A stretch of DNA of 64,000 bases from Mixta intestinalis (GTDB lineage Bacteria; Pseudomonadota; Gammaproteobacteria; Enterobacterales; Enterobacteriaceae): assembly GCF_009914055.1 (NCBI RefSeq), contig NZ_CP028271.1:3100001-3164000 (forward strand). The letters are read 5' to 3'. Position 1 is the stretch's first letter, and each line of letters begins with the position of its first letter. A program made the position numbers and the translations under genes. Positions 26,471-34,861 of this stretch are shown here, in pieces. Below the pieces are notes generated by a model. The model saw only the letters and a program-made list of their open reading frames with translations. It had not been told where the DNA came from and did no database searches.

Positions 26471-28138
26471 TTATGAAGCGGGGATCTTTAACGTTTGCCC
26501 CAGCATCACGTTGGTCGATTTCATATTGTTAGCTTGCATGATCGCCTGCGCGCTGACGCCATAGTGAACCGCAATAGCGGTCAGCGAGTCACCACGAACC
26601 ACTTTATGACGCAACGGGCGACGGCTGACGGATGCCGTAGCGGCAGACGCAGCGCCGTTGGCAGGCACCTTCAGACGCTGCCCTACCCAGACGCTCTGCT
26701 TTTTCAGCTGGTTCAGCTGCGTCAGCGTACTCATGGAAACGCCATAGCGCGCGGCGATTCCCGATAGCGTTTCTCCCCGTTTAACCACGTGGCGCGTTAC
26801 CGGTCCGGTATAGGTTACCGGAGAACTGGCGCGATTCGCTTTAACTTCAACCGCCGTTGCGGACGCCAACGGGCGGTTTTCCTGCTTTGGGACGGATTGT
26901 AACGGATGCGTCAGGAAGTAGCTGCGCAGGCCGCGATAGATCGACCCGGCAATCTTCTCCTGATACGCGCTGCTTCCCAGCAGCCGCTCCTCCGAAGGAT
27001 TACTGATAAAACCCGTCTCCACCAGCAGCGAAGGGATATCCGGCGAGCGCAATACGCCCAGGCTGGCATGTTCCGGACGCCGCTTGTGCAGCGATCCGAC
27101 CTGTTGCAGCTGCTGAATCACTTTTACCGCCACATCATACCCGACGCGCTGCGAATGACCGAACTGTAAATCCAGCACCGCCTGGCTCAGGTAGGGATCG
27201 GCCTGGCTGTTCGCCAGCAGATCGCCCGCGCCGCCCAGCAGTTCAGACTGCTTCTCGTGCTGCTCCAGCCAGTTCGCCATTTCGCTATTGGCGCGACGGT
27301 TAGAGAGCACCCACACCGACGCACCATGAGCGCTGCGGTTAGGCGCGGCATCGGCATGGATAGAGACCAGCAGGTTAGCGTTCTGCTTACGCGCCACGTC
27401 GGAGCGCCCCATTACCGAAATAAAATAGTCGCCGTCTCGTGTCAGAACACCCTTAAACATCGGGTCATCGTTCAGCAACGCCTTCAGCTTACGAGCGATG
27501 GCAATAGTAACATTCTTCTCTTTCAGGCCATTAGATCCGATAGCGCCAGGATCCTGACCGCCGTGCCCGGCATCAATCGCGACGATCACCGTATCGTTAG
27601 TACCGCTGTTGCTTTGCCCCGGCGCAATCCGACTGTTGCTGTTGGTCACCGTGGTAACTTTATTACCGTTAAAAGGGTTATGCGCTGGCGCAGTGGGCTG
27701 TGAACCGGTGCGGGAAGCGCTGCTAACCGACGTGCGCGTCGCGGCGCTCTGTTTGCCGGTGATGGTAAACACCACTTTATAACCGTCGCCGCTGCGCTGG
27801 GTGGCGGCACGGGTTTTACCCGCCTGGGTCAGCTCAAATACCAGCCGGATACTTTGGTTATCCTTTGGCTGGCTGGTACGGATGCGCTTTACCAGGTTAT
27901 TGCCGCTAAATTCCAGCGGTAGCCCCTTGATCACGCCTGACTGGCGGATATCCAGCACCACGCGATCCGGATTACGCAACGGGAAGAAACCATAGATCGG
28001 CTGCCCGTTGAAGCTCAGCGTTACCGTCGCCTGGCTGCTGCCGTTCGATACCTGAATATCGGACAGATTCGCCGCCAGCGCGGTTCCTGACAGCAGGCAC
28101 AGCAGCATCAGCAGTAACACCTTGATGCGTGCCATCAT
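26471..28138 (-). CDS. amiB: N-acetylmuramoyl-L-alanine amidase AmiB
   Basis: This 555-residue periplasmic amidase cleaves septal peptidoglycan during daughter-cell separation, activated by EnvC. A signal peptide (ending GTALAA) precedes an AMIN septal-targeting domain (to about 130) and the zinc amidase domain (about 185-405; VAIDAGHGGQDPGAIG, LVSIHADAAPN, and the LVETGFISNP glutamate). Two LysM repeats follow (about 445-490 and 510-553; HVVKRGETLSGIAARYG and HKVVRGDSLTAIAVHYG). E. coli AmiB is about 445 residues with one LysM, so this protein carries an extra repeat. It begins at overlapping ATGATG on the tsaE stop. Confidence 0.96.
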   Translation of the reverse strand: MMARIKVLLLMLLCLLSGTALAANLSDIQVSNGSSQATVTLSFNGQPIYGFFPLRNPDRVVLDIRQSGVIKGLPLEFSGNNLVKRIRTSQPKDNQSIRLVFELTQAGKTRAATQRSGDGYKVVFTITGKQSAATRTSVSSASRTGSQPTAPAHNPFNGNKVTTVTNSNSRIAPGQSNSGTNDTVIVAIDAGHGGQDPGAIGSNGLKEKNVTIAIARKLKALLNDDPMFKGVLTRDGDYFISVMGRSDVARKQNANLLVSIHADAAPNRSAHGASVWVLSNRRANSEMANWLEQHEKQSELLGGAGDLLANSQADPYLSQAVLDLQFGHSQRVGYDVAVKVIQQLQQVGSLHKRRPEHASLGVLRSPDIPSLLVETGFISNPSEERLLGSSAYQEKIAGSIYRGLRSYFLTHPLQSVPKQENRPLASATAVEVKANRASSPVTYTGPVTRHVVKRGETLSGIAARYGVSMSTLTQLNQLKKQSVWVGQRLKVPANGAASAATASVSRRPLRHKVVRGDSLTAIAVHYGVSAQAIMQANNMKSTNVMLGQTLKIPAS

Positions 28139-28611
28139 CTGCCATCCTTATGATTTATCACCTGCGCCACCAGCCGCTCGCCCAACGGCGAATGCGCCTT
28201 CAGCTGCGCCTCACGTGCCTGATCGACATAGCTCAGGGTGAGCGACAGATCGGGTTCAGGTAATACGCCCGCCCCCTGCTGCGGCCACTCCACAAGGCAA
28301 ACCGCATCGCCGGTGAAATAGTCGCGGATACCCATAAACTCCAGCTCTTCCGCATCGGCCAGCCGGTAGAGATCGAAATGATAAACCGGACGGGCAAGCT
28401 GATGATAAGGCTCGACCAACGTATAGGTTGGGCTTTTTACGTTACCCTGGTGGCCCAGCGCCTGCAAAAACCCGCGGCTAAAGGTGGTTTTCCCCGCGCC
28501 TAAATCGCCGTAAAGATAGATGACCACCGCGCTGTCGCAGGCGCGGGCAAGTTGAGCGCCCAATGCGAGGGTTGCAGCCTCGTCAGGCAATGCGATAACA
28601 CAGGTATTCAT
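28135..28611 (-). CDS. tsaE: tRNA threonylcarbamoyladenosine biosynthesis ATPase TsaE
   Basis: This 158-residue ATPase works with TsaB and TsaD to make t6A37 in tRNAs reading ANN codons. Walker A is GDLGAGKTTFSRG; PTYTLVEPY and HFDLYRLADAEELEFMG are family signatures, and CLVEWPQQG contains the conserved tryptophan. Its start overlaps the nnr stop by 4 bases and its stop overlaps the amiB start, so nnr-tsaE-amiB-mutL-miaA is one tightly packed operon. Confidence 0.96.
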   Translation of the reverse strand: MNTCVIALPDEAATLALGAQLARACDSAVVIYLYGDLGAGKTTFSRGFLQALGHQGNVKSPTYTLVEPYHQLARPVYHFDLYRLADAEELEFMGIRDYFTGDAVCLVEWPQQGAGVLPEPDLSLTLSYVDQAREAQLKAHSPLGERLVAQVINHKDGR

Positions 28612-30131
28612 GCTTTATTGTTTAACTTCTCAGGATTAACAAATTGATACAGCTCGGAGAACAGATCGGTCGCCAGCATACCGCGTGTGCCAAAGCGCGC
28701 CGCCACCGCATCCGCCGCCGCGCCATGTACCACGCAGCCTGCACAGGCAGCATCATACAGGTTCAACTTCTGACCGCACAGCGCGCCAATAATGCCGGAA
28801 AGCACATCGCCCATGCCGCCCGACGCCATGCCCACATTGCCGACATCGGCGAAAGCCATCTCACCGCTTTCGCTGGCGATAACCGTTCCTGCCCCTTTCA
28901 GCACCACTACGCCGCCATAGCGTTTCACCAGGCGTTGCGCCGCAAGTAAGCGATCGCTTTCTATTTCCGCCGTCGCCACGTTGAGCAGCCGCGCCGCTTC
29001 GCCTGGATGAGGCGTAATGATGCGATTCTGACGTTTATCGGGATTGAATGCCAGCAGGTTAAGCGCGTCAGCGTCCCAGAGCATCGGTTTCGGAAAATTT
29101 TCCACTCGCCGCAGCGCTTTTTTACCCCAATCTTTCTGCCCTAGCCCTGGGCCAATCACCACGATATCAGCCCATTCCAGCGCCTGCTGTAGCGCCTCAT
29201 CCGTTAGCGCATCCACCATAATTTCCGGGCGAGCGGCGAGGATGGGAATAATATTATCCTGGTGAGTGAGCACTCGCACTAAACCCGCACCAGTGCGTAA
29301 CGCCGCCTCCGCCGTCATTCGGATCGCGCCCGCCGTACCACGATCGCCGCCGACCACCAACAGGCGTCCATGATCGCCCTTATGCGACGTGGGCCGCCGT
29401 GGTGTTAACCATCGGATTAGCGACCGCGCATCGTAGCGGGCCATCGGTGCCTGCTGTCCTGCCAGCCAGCTATCCAGTCCCAGCCCGTGATAGTACAGCT
29501 CGCCAACATAGTCGCGCGCTTTGCCGGTCAGGTGCCCTGGCTTGATAGCGATCGGTGCCAGCGTCGCTTCTGCCGTGATGACCGCACCCGGCACCGTACC
29601 GTTCGCTGCTACCAGCCCGGAGGGCATATCTATAGCAAAAACCGGCGCGGCATAACGATTAGCTTTCTCAATCAGCTGTGCATAATCGTCGGCGGGCGCA
29701 CGGTTCAGTCCGGTGCCCAGCAGCGCATCGACAATAATATCCACCTGCTCCGGCCACGGCGCGTTCGCCGCATGAATTTCACCACCCGCGTTTAGCCAGC
29801 CATTGCGTGCAGCTTCTGCTTCTTCAGGTAGCGGGCGCTCACTTTCACAGGCAAGCAGCGTGACCTGATACCCCGCAGCCAGCGCTAATCGCGCCACCAC
29901 ATAGCCATCGCCACCGTTATTGCCATGCCCACACAGCACCAGCCAGTGTCGCGCCTGCGGCCATCGGCAACGAATAACCTCGAATGCGGCAGCGCCCGCA
30001 CGTAGCATCAGCTCATACAGCGTGATACCCAGACTATCGGCCCCTTCGCTTTCCAGCCGACGCAGCGCCTGCGCAGGCCAGACAGAATGTGGTAAACTGT
30101 GGGCGTTTTCTCTCTCTGTATGGTTAGTCAT
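28608..30131 (-). CDS. nnr: Bifunctional NAD(P)H-hydrate epimerase / ADP-dependent NAD(P)H-hydrate dehydratase
   Basis: This 507-residue enzyme repairs hydrated NAD(P)H. The N-terminal YjeF_N epimerase domain (about 1-225; LCGHGNNGGDGYVVARLA, VDALLGTGLNR, IDMPSGL) is fused to the ribokinase-like dehydratase domain (about 235-500; HKGDHGRLLVVGGDRGTAGA in part, NVGMASGGMGDVLSG). AGAGGG precedes the ATG. The start codon overlaps that of divergent queG in the tetramer CATG. It heads the operon that continues with tsaE. Confidence 0.97.
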   Translation of the reverse strand: MTNHTERENAHSLPHSVWPAQALRRLESEGADSLGITLYELMLRAGAAAFEVIRCRWPQARHWLVLCGHGNNGGDGYVVARLALAAGYQVTLLACESERPLPEEAEAARNGWLNAGGEIHAANAPWPEQVDIIVDALLGTGLNRAPADDYAQLIEKANRYAAPVFAIDMPSGLVAANGTVPGAVITAEATLAPIAIKPGHLTGKARDYVGELYYHGLGLDSWLAGQQAPMARYDARSLIRWLTPRRPTSHKGDHGRLLVVGGDRGTAGAIRMTAEAALRTGAGLVRVLTHQDNIIPILAARPEIMVDALTDEALQQALEWADIVVIGPGLGQKDWGKKALRRVENFPKPMLWDADALNLLAFNPDKRQNRIITPHPGEAARLLNVATAEIESDRLLAAQRLVKRYGGVVVLKGAGTVIASESGEMAFADVGNVGMASGGMGDVLSGIIGALCGQKLNLYDAACAGCVVHGAAADAVAARFGTRGMLATDLFSELYQFVNPEKLNNKA

Positions 30132-31269
30132 GTCACACCCTCTCGATCTTCAACAACTCGCTCAGGATATAAAACAGTGGGGACTTGCGCTCGGCTTTCA
30201 GCAAGTCGGCATTTGCGATACCGATCTCTCACTGGAGGAGCCGCGTCTGCAGGCGTGGCTGGATAAGCAATATCATGGCGAAATGGAGTGGATGGCGCGA
30301 CATGGCATGATGCGCGCCCGCCCGCATGAACTGCTGCCTGGCACCCTGCGCGTAATTAGCGTCCGAATGAACTATCTGCCAGCGAAAGCTGCCTTTGCCA
30401 GCACGCTAAAAAATCCCCGTCTGGGTTATGTCAGCCGCTACGCTTTAGGTCGCGACTATCACAAAGTATTACGCAATCGCCTGAAAAAGCTCGGTGATTT
30501 AATTCAGGAACGTTGTGCTGAGGCGAATTTTCGTCCTTTTGTTGATTCAGCCCCCCTTCTTGAACGTCCGCTGGCGGCAAAAGCGGGCCTCGGCTGGACC
30601 GGTAAGCACTCACTTATTCTGAATCGCGAAGCAGGCTCCTGGTTCTTCCTCGGTGAGCTGCTGATCAATCTGCCACTGCCGGTTGATCAACCGCAGGAAG
30701 AGCAATGTGGTCGCTGTGTTGCCTGCATGACCACCTGTCCAACCGGCGCTATCGTTGAACCCTATGTGGTGGACGCACGCCGCTGCATCTCCTATCTGAC
30801 CATCGAACTGGAAGGCGCAATCCCCAAAGCATTCCGCCCGCTGATCGGCAATCGTATCTACGGCTGCGACGACTGTCAGCTTATTTGCCCGTGGAATCGC
30901 TTTGGTCAGCTGACCGATGAGGATGATTTCTCGCCGCGCGCCGCACTGCACGCGCCGCCGCTGACCGAGCTGTTCGCCTGGGACGAAGCTAAATTCCTGC
31001 GCATTACGGAAGGCTCGGCGATTCGCCGCATCGGGCACCTGCGCTGGCTACGTAACGTGGCTGTCGCGTTGGGCAATGCGCCCTGGGATGAGGAAAATAT
31101 CGTCGCGCTTAGCCGTCGCCTCGGTGAAAACGCCATGCTGGATGAACATATTGAATGGGCCATTGCGCAGCAGAAAAGCAGACGTGCGGAGAATGCGATA
31201 GAGGTGCAGCGCCCGCAGCAAAAACGCCTGGTACGCGCCATAGAGAAAGGTTTACCACGCGATGCCTGA
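30130..31269 (+). CDS. queG: Epoxyqueuosine reductase QueG
   Basis: This 379-residue cobalamin and iron-sulfur enzyme performs the last step of queuosine synthesis, reducing epoxyqueuosine at tRNA position 34. The conserved N-terminal cobalamin-binding part contains RYALGRDYHKVLRNRL. Two 4Fe-4S clusters are bound by CGRCVACMTTCPTGAI and CDDCQLICPWN. I start at MSHPLDLQQL (30130), the family N-terminus; the longer open frame upstream is antisense nnr. The start codon shares two bases with that of nnr, so the two ribosome-binding regions lie inside each other's coding sequence. Confidence 0.96.
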   Translation: MSHPLDLQQLAQDIKQWGLALGFQQVGICDTDLSLEEPRLQAWLDKQYHGEMEWMARHGMMRARPHELLPGTLRVISVRMNYLPAKAAFASTLKNPRLGYVSRYALGRDYHKVLRNRLKKLGDLIQERCAEANFRPFVDSAPLLERPLAAKAGLGWTGKHSLILNREAGSWFFLGELLINLPLPVDQPQEEQCGRCVACMTTCPTGAIVEPYVVDARRCISYLTIELEGAIPKAFRPLIGNRIYGCDDCQLICPWNRFGQLTDEDDFSPRAALHAPPLTELFAWDEAKFLRITEGSAIRRIGHLRWLRNVAVALGNAPWDEENIVALSRRLGENAMLDEHIEWAIAQQKSRRAENAIEVQRPQQKRLVRAIEKGLPRDA

Positions 31270-31574
31270 GCGGACAGATAATCACCCGTTAGCGCGTCGT
31301 TAACTTTTCCACATGCTGTGAATAAAAATAAAAACTCTTTGTCATTCAAATGAAACAAGAAGCGCAAGCGGCCAATCTAACAAATTGAAATATCATCATA
31401 TTTAATCAAATCAATTAGTTAAACGATCAATGTAAGCAAATAATAACGCTCAGGCGCAGCGGCAAAAAATGACAGCCTGTGGATAAGTCTGTTTAAAGAG
31501 ATTTAACTTAATGCGCATTGGGCGCTTCTGGCGGGCGTTGCCGCTGTGGATAATTAAAGCAGACAGATAAAATT
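31270..31574. other. Noncoding gap between queG and the tRNA-Gly cluster
   Basis: This 305-base region lies between convergent queG and the tRNA genes. It includes an AT-rich stretch (31316-31445). I see no gene and no strong terminator; a small GCGC-based hairpin near 31511-31525 could be the 3' end of the tRNA transcript, but its U-tract is missing. Confidence 0.4.
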
Positions 31575-31650
<76 letters not shown>

Positions 31651-31674
31651 AATGGCGTGGCAAATCGAAGAATC

Positions 31675-31750
<76 letters not shown>

Positions 31751-31776
31751 CTGGAAAGAAACGGACAACACCGATT

Positions 31777-31852
<76 letters not shown>

Positions 31853-31880
31853 TTGGTGTTTCCGGGCACTACATAAATTT

Positions 31881-31956
<76 letters not shown>

Positions 31957-32107
31957 GCCGTAGCCGATTAAAATTCTTCATCGGTACGGGGAGCGCATTA
32001 TACGAGAAAACTTTTGCCCTGCAAGCCCTTGAGGGCAAAAATTTGTGCTTTCGGTGCATTTGCTGATTTATGCGGCGATATGCGGTTTTTTTAGCCGCCC
32101 ACGGGCG

Positions 32108-32653
32108 TTACAGCTGCAGAAAATGCTCGCGATACCAGGCCAGCTCCGCCACCGATTCGCGAATATCATCCAGCGCCTGATGCGTTCCTGCTTTCTTAAA
32201 GCCGGTTAAAATTTCCGGTTTCCAGCGCCGCGCCAGCTCCTTCAGCGTACTGACGTCCAGATAACGATAGTGGAAATAGCTCTCCAGTTCCGGCATATAT
32301 TTAAACAGGAAACGACGATCCTGGCCGATACTGTTGCCACAAATTGGGGAGGCTTTAGCAGGCACCCACTCTTTTAAAAACGCCAGCGTCGCCAGCTCCG
32401 CAGCCCGCTCGTCATACTGACTGGCCTTAACCCTCTCCACCAGCCCGCTGCCGGTATGGGTACGTACGTTCCACTCATCCATCAGCGCCAGCTGAGCGGC
32501 GGATTGATGCACCGCCAGCACCGGCCCTTCCGCCAGAATATTTAAATCGGCATCGGTTACCAGCGTCGCAATTTCAATAATGCGATCGCGCTCCGGATCT
32601 AACCCGGTCATTTCCAGATCGATCCAGATAAGATTGTTTTCATTTGCGCTCAT
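32108..32653 (-). CDS. orn: Oligoribonuclease
   Basis: This 181-residue DEDDh 3'-5' exoribonuclease degrades diribonucleotides and short RNA fragments, including pGpG from cyclic-di-GMP breakdown. The catalytic residues lie in IWIDLEMTGLDPERD (DxE), CGNSIGQDRRFL (D), and HQALDDIRESV (H and D). The length is the same as in E. coli, where the gene is essential. It is divergent from rsgA with a 141-base gap, as in E. coli. Confidence 0.98.
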   Translation of the reverse strand: MSANENNLIWIDLEMTGLDPERDRIIEIATLVTDADLNILAEGPVLAVHQSAAQLALMDEWNVRTHTGSGLVERVKASQYDERAAELATLAFLKEWVPAKASPICGNSIGQDRRFLFKYMPELESYFHYRYLDVSTLKELARRWKPEILTGFKKAGTHQALDDIRESVAELAWYREHFLQL

Positions 32654-32794
32654 AATCTATTCCGCAGTTAACCGTATCGTCTTCAGGGGCAACAGCGTAA
32701 AGCGCCGTCGCGTCGCTCGCCGTAATTCGGCCCAGGGTGTATCATAGACGTTTTGCCTGACCAGGCGAAACCGTCCTAAAGCATGTGAGGAAGA

Positions 32795-33850
32795 GTGAGC
32801 AAAAATAAACTGTCTAAAGGCCAGCAGCGACGCGTTAACGCGAACCATGAACGCCGTCTCAAACAGCGTGCGGAAAAGCCTGAACCCGATGACAGCCTGT
32901 TTGGTGAGGCGCAGGATGGCATTGTCATCAGCCGCTTCGGCATGCATGCGGACGTGGAAGATAGCGCCGGTCAGGTACACCGCTGCAATATTCGTCGCAC
33001 CATTCGCTCGCTGGTTACCGGCGATCGCGTACTCTGGCGTCCCGGCGTTGAAGGCGGTGCCACGGTGAAAGGTATCGTTGAGGCGGTGCATGAGCGCCAC
33101 TCGGTACTGACGCGCCCCGATTTTTACGACGGCATTAAGCCGGTCGCGGCGAATATCGATCAAATTATTATTGTTTCCGCCATCGTGCCGGAACTGTCGC
33201 TGAATATCATCGATCGCTATCTGGTAGCGAGCGAAACGCTGGGCATCGAGCCGCTGTTGGTGCTGAATAAAACCGACCTGCTGGATGAACAAGGTCGCGC
33301 CTTCGTTGATGAGCAGATGGATATCTATCGCCATATCGGTTATCGCGTGCTGATGGTGTCCAGCTACGAAAAAGCGGGGCTGGCTGAGCTGGAAGCGGCG
33401 CTGACCGGGCGTATCAGTATTTTTGCCGGGCAGTCGGGCGTCGGTAAATCGAGCCTGCTCAACGCCCTGCTCGGTCTTGATCTTAATGATAACACGATCT
33501 TAACCAACGACGTTTCCGACGTCTCCGGGCTGGGCCAGCACACGACTACCGCCGCGCGTCTGTATCACTTCCCGCACGGCGGCGACGTGATCGATTCCCC
33601 CGGCGTACGTGAATTTGGTCTCTGGCATCTGGAGCCGGAACAAATCACCCAGGGTTTTGTCGAATTCCGTGAGTTTTTAGGCGGCTGTAAATTCCGTGAC
33701 TGCAAACACGATAACGATCCCGGCTGTGCAATCCGCGAGGCGGTAGAAAACGGGCAGATAGATGAAACACGCTTCGAAAACTACCACCGTATACTGGAAA
33801 GCATGGCGCAGGTAAAAACGCGTAAAAACTTTGGCAACGGCGAAGATTAA
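32795..33850 (+). CDS. rsgA: Ribosome small-subunit-dependent GTPase RsgA
   Basis: This 351-residue circularly permuted GTPase checks late 30S maturation. An OB-fold (about 35-110) precedes the G domain in permuted order: NKTDLL (G4), then GQSGVGKSSLLN (G1) and DSPGVREFG (G3). The C-terminal zinc site is CKFRDCKHDNDPGC. The start is a GTG behind AGGAA, and the N-terminus (MSKNKLSKGQQRRVNANH) matches E. coli RsgA. It is followed by psd after 103 bases. Confidence 0.97.
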   Translation: MSKNKLSKGQQRRVNANHERRLKQRAEKPEPDDSLFGEAQDGIVISRFGMHADVEDSAGQVHRCNIRRTIRSLVTGDRVLWRPGVEGGATVKGIVEAVHERHSVLTRPDFYDGIKPVAANIDQIIIVSAIVPELSLNIIDRYLVASETLGIEPLLVLNKTDLLDEQGRAFVDEQMDIYRHIGYRVLMVSSYEKAGLAELEAALTGRISIFAGQSGVGKSSLLNALLGLDLNDNTILTNDVSDVSGLGQHTTTAARLYHFPHGGDVIDSPGVREFGLWHLEPEQITQGFVEFREFLGGCKFRDCKHDNDPGCAIREAVENGQIDETRFENYHRILESMAQVKTRKNFGNGED

Positions 33851-33953
33851 TGCCTTTCGTGCGGCATTATCAGCGCGTTAGCCTAAACAGGCTGGCGCTG
33901 CTACAATTCGCCCCCTTTTCTTTAACGTCGCGTGATTAAGCCAGGAGGCTAAC

Positions 33954-34853
33954 GTGTTGGATTCAATTAAACTCGGCCTGAATCATCTGCTCCCTAAAAA
34001 GTGGATCACCGAGCTGGCGGGCTGGGCAGCCAGCAAGCGCGCCGGATGGCTCACCAAAGCGGTGATCGATATTTTTGTCTGGTTCTACCGCGTTGATATG
34101 TCCGAGGCGAAGAAGCCGGACACCGCCAGCTACCGCACCTTTAATGATTTCTTTGTGCGTCCGCTACGCGACGAGGCGCGCCCGATCGATGCCGATCCTA
34201 ACCTGCTGGTGCTGCCAGCGGATGGCGCTATCAGTCAGCTGGGTCATATTGAAGGCGATACCATTTTCCAGGCGAAAGGCCACTATTATTCGCTGGAGGC
34301 GCTGCTGGCGGGCGATCGTGAGATGGCGGCCCAGTTCCGCGACGGCGAATTTGCCACAACTTACCTGGCTCCGCGCGACTATCACCGCGTGCATATGCCG
34401 TGCAACGGTATCCTGCGCGAAATGATCTACGTGCCGGGCGATCTTTATTCAGTTAATCCGCTAACCGCACGCAACATTCCCAACCTGTTTGCGCGTAACG
34501 AGCGCGTTATCTGCTATTTCGATACTGAATTTGGCCCGATGGTACAGATTCTGGTAGGCGCAACCATTGTCGGCAGCATCGAAACCGCCTGGAGCGGCAC
34601 GGTAACGCCGCCGCGTGAAGGCGTAATCAAACGCTGGAGCTGGCCGGGAGCCGATGATGAAGGCGCGGTAGTACTGCTGAAGGGCCAGGAAATGGGCCGC
34701 TTTAAGCTGGGCTCAACAGTGATTAACCTGTTCGCACCGGGACGTATTAAGCTGGCGGAAAGCCTGGAAGCCGAGAGCAAAACGCGCCTCGGTCAGCCAA
34801 TGGCGATGGCGCTGCAACGTACCGATGCGGAAACCGTTCTTCATCACGATTAA
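33954..34853 (+). CDS. psd: Phosphatidylserine decarboxylase proenzyme
   Basis: This 299-residue inner-membrane enzyme makes phosphatidylethanolamine. The proenzyme self-cleaves within MGRFKLGSTVIN, between Gly and Ser of LGST, to create the pyruvoyl cofactor on the alpha chain. Other conserved blocks are DTASYRTFNDFFVRPLRD and PRDYHRVHMPCNGILREM. The start is GTG with AGGAGG upstream. It lacks the acidic C-terminal extension of E. coli Psd (322 residues). mscM follows after 8 bases, so they share a transcript. Confidence 0.97.
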   Translation: MLDSIKLGLNHLLPKKWITELAGWAASKRAGWLTKAVIDIFVWFYRVDMSEAKKPDTASYRTFNDFFVRPLRDEARPIDADPNLLVLPADGAISQLGHIEGDTIFQAKGHYYSLEALLAGDREMAAQFRDGEFATTYLAPRDYHRVHMPCNGILREMIYVPGDLYSVNPLTARNIPNLFARNERVICYFDTEFGPMVQILVGATIVGSIETAWSGTVTPPREGVIKRWSWPGADDEGAVVLLKGQEMGRFKLGSTVINLFAPGRIKLAESLEAESKTRLGQPMAMALQRTDAETVLHHD

Positions 34854-34861
34854 GTGCAACC

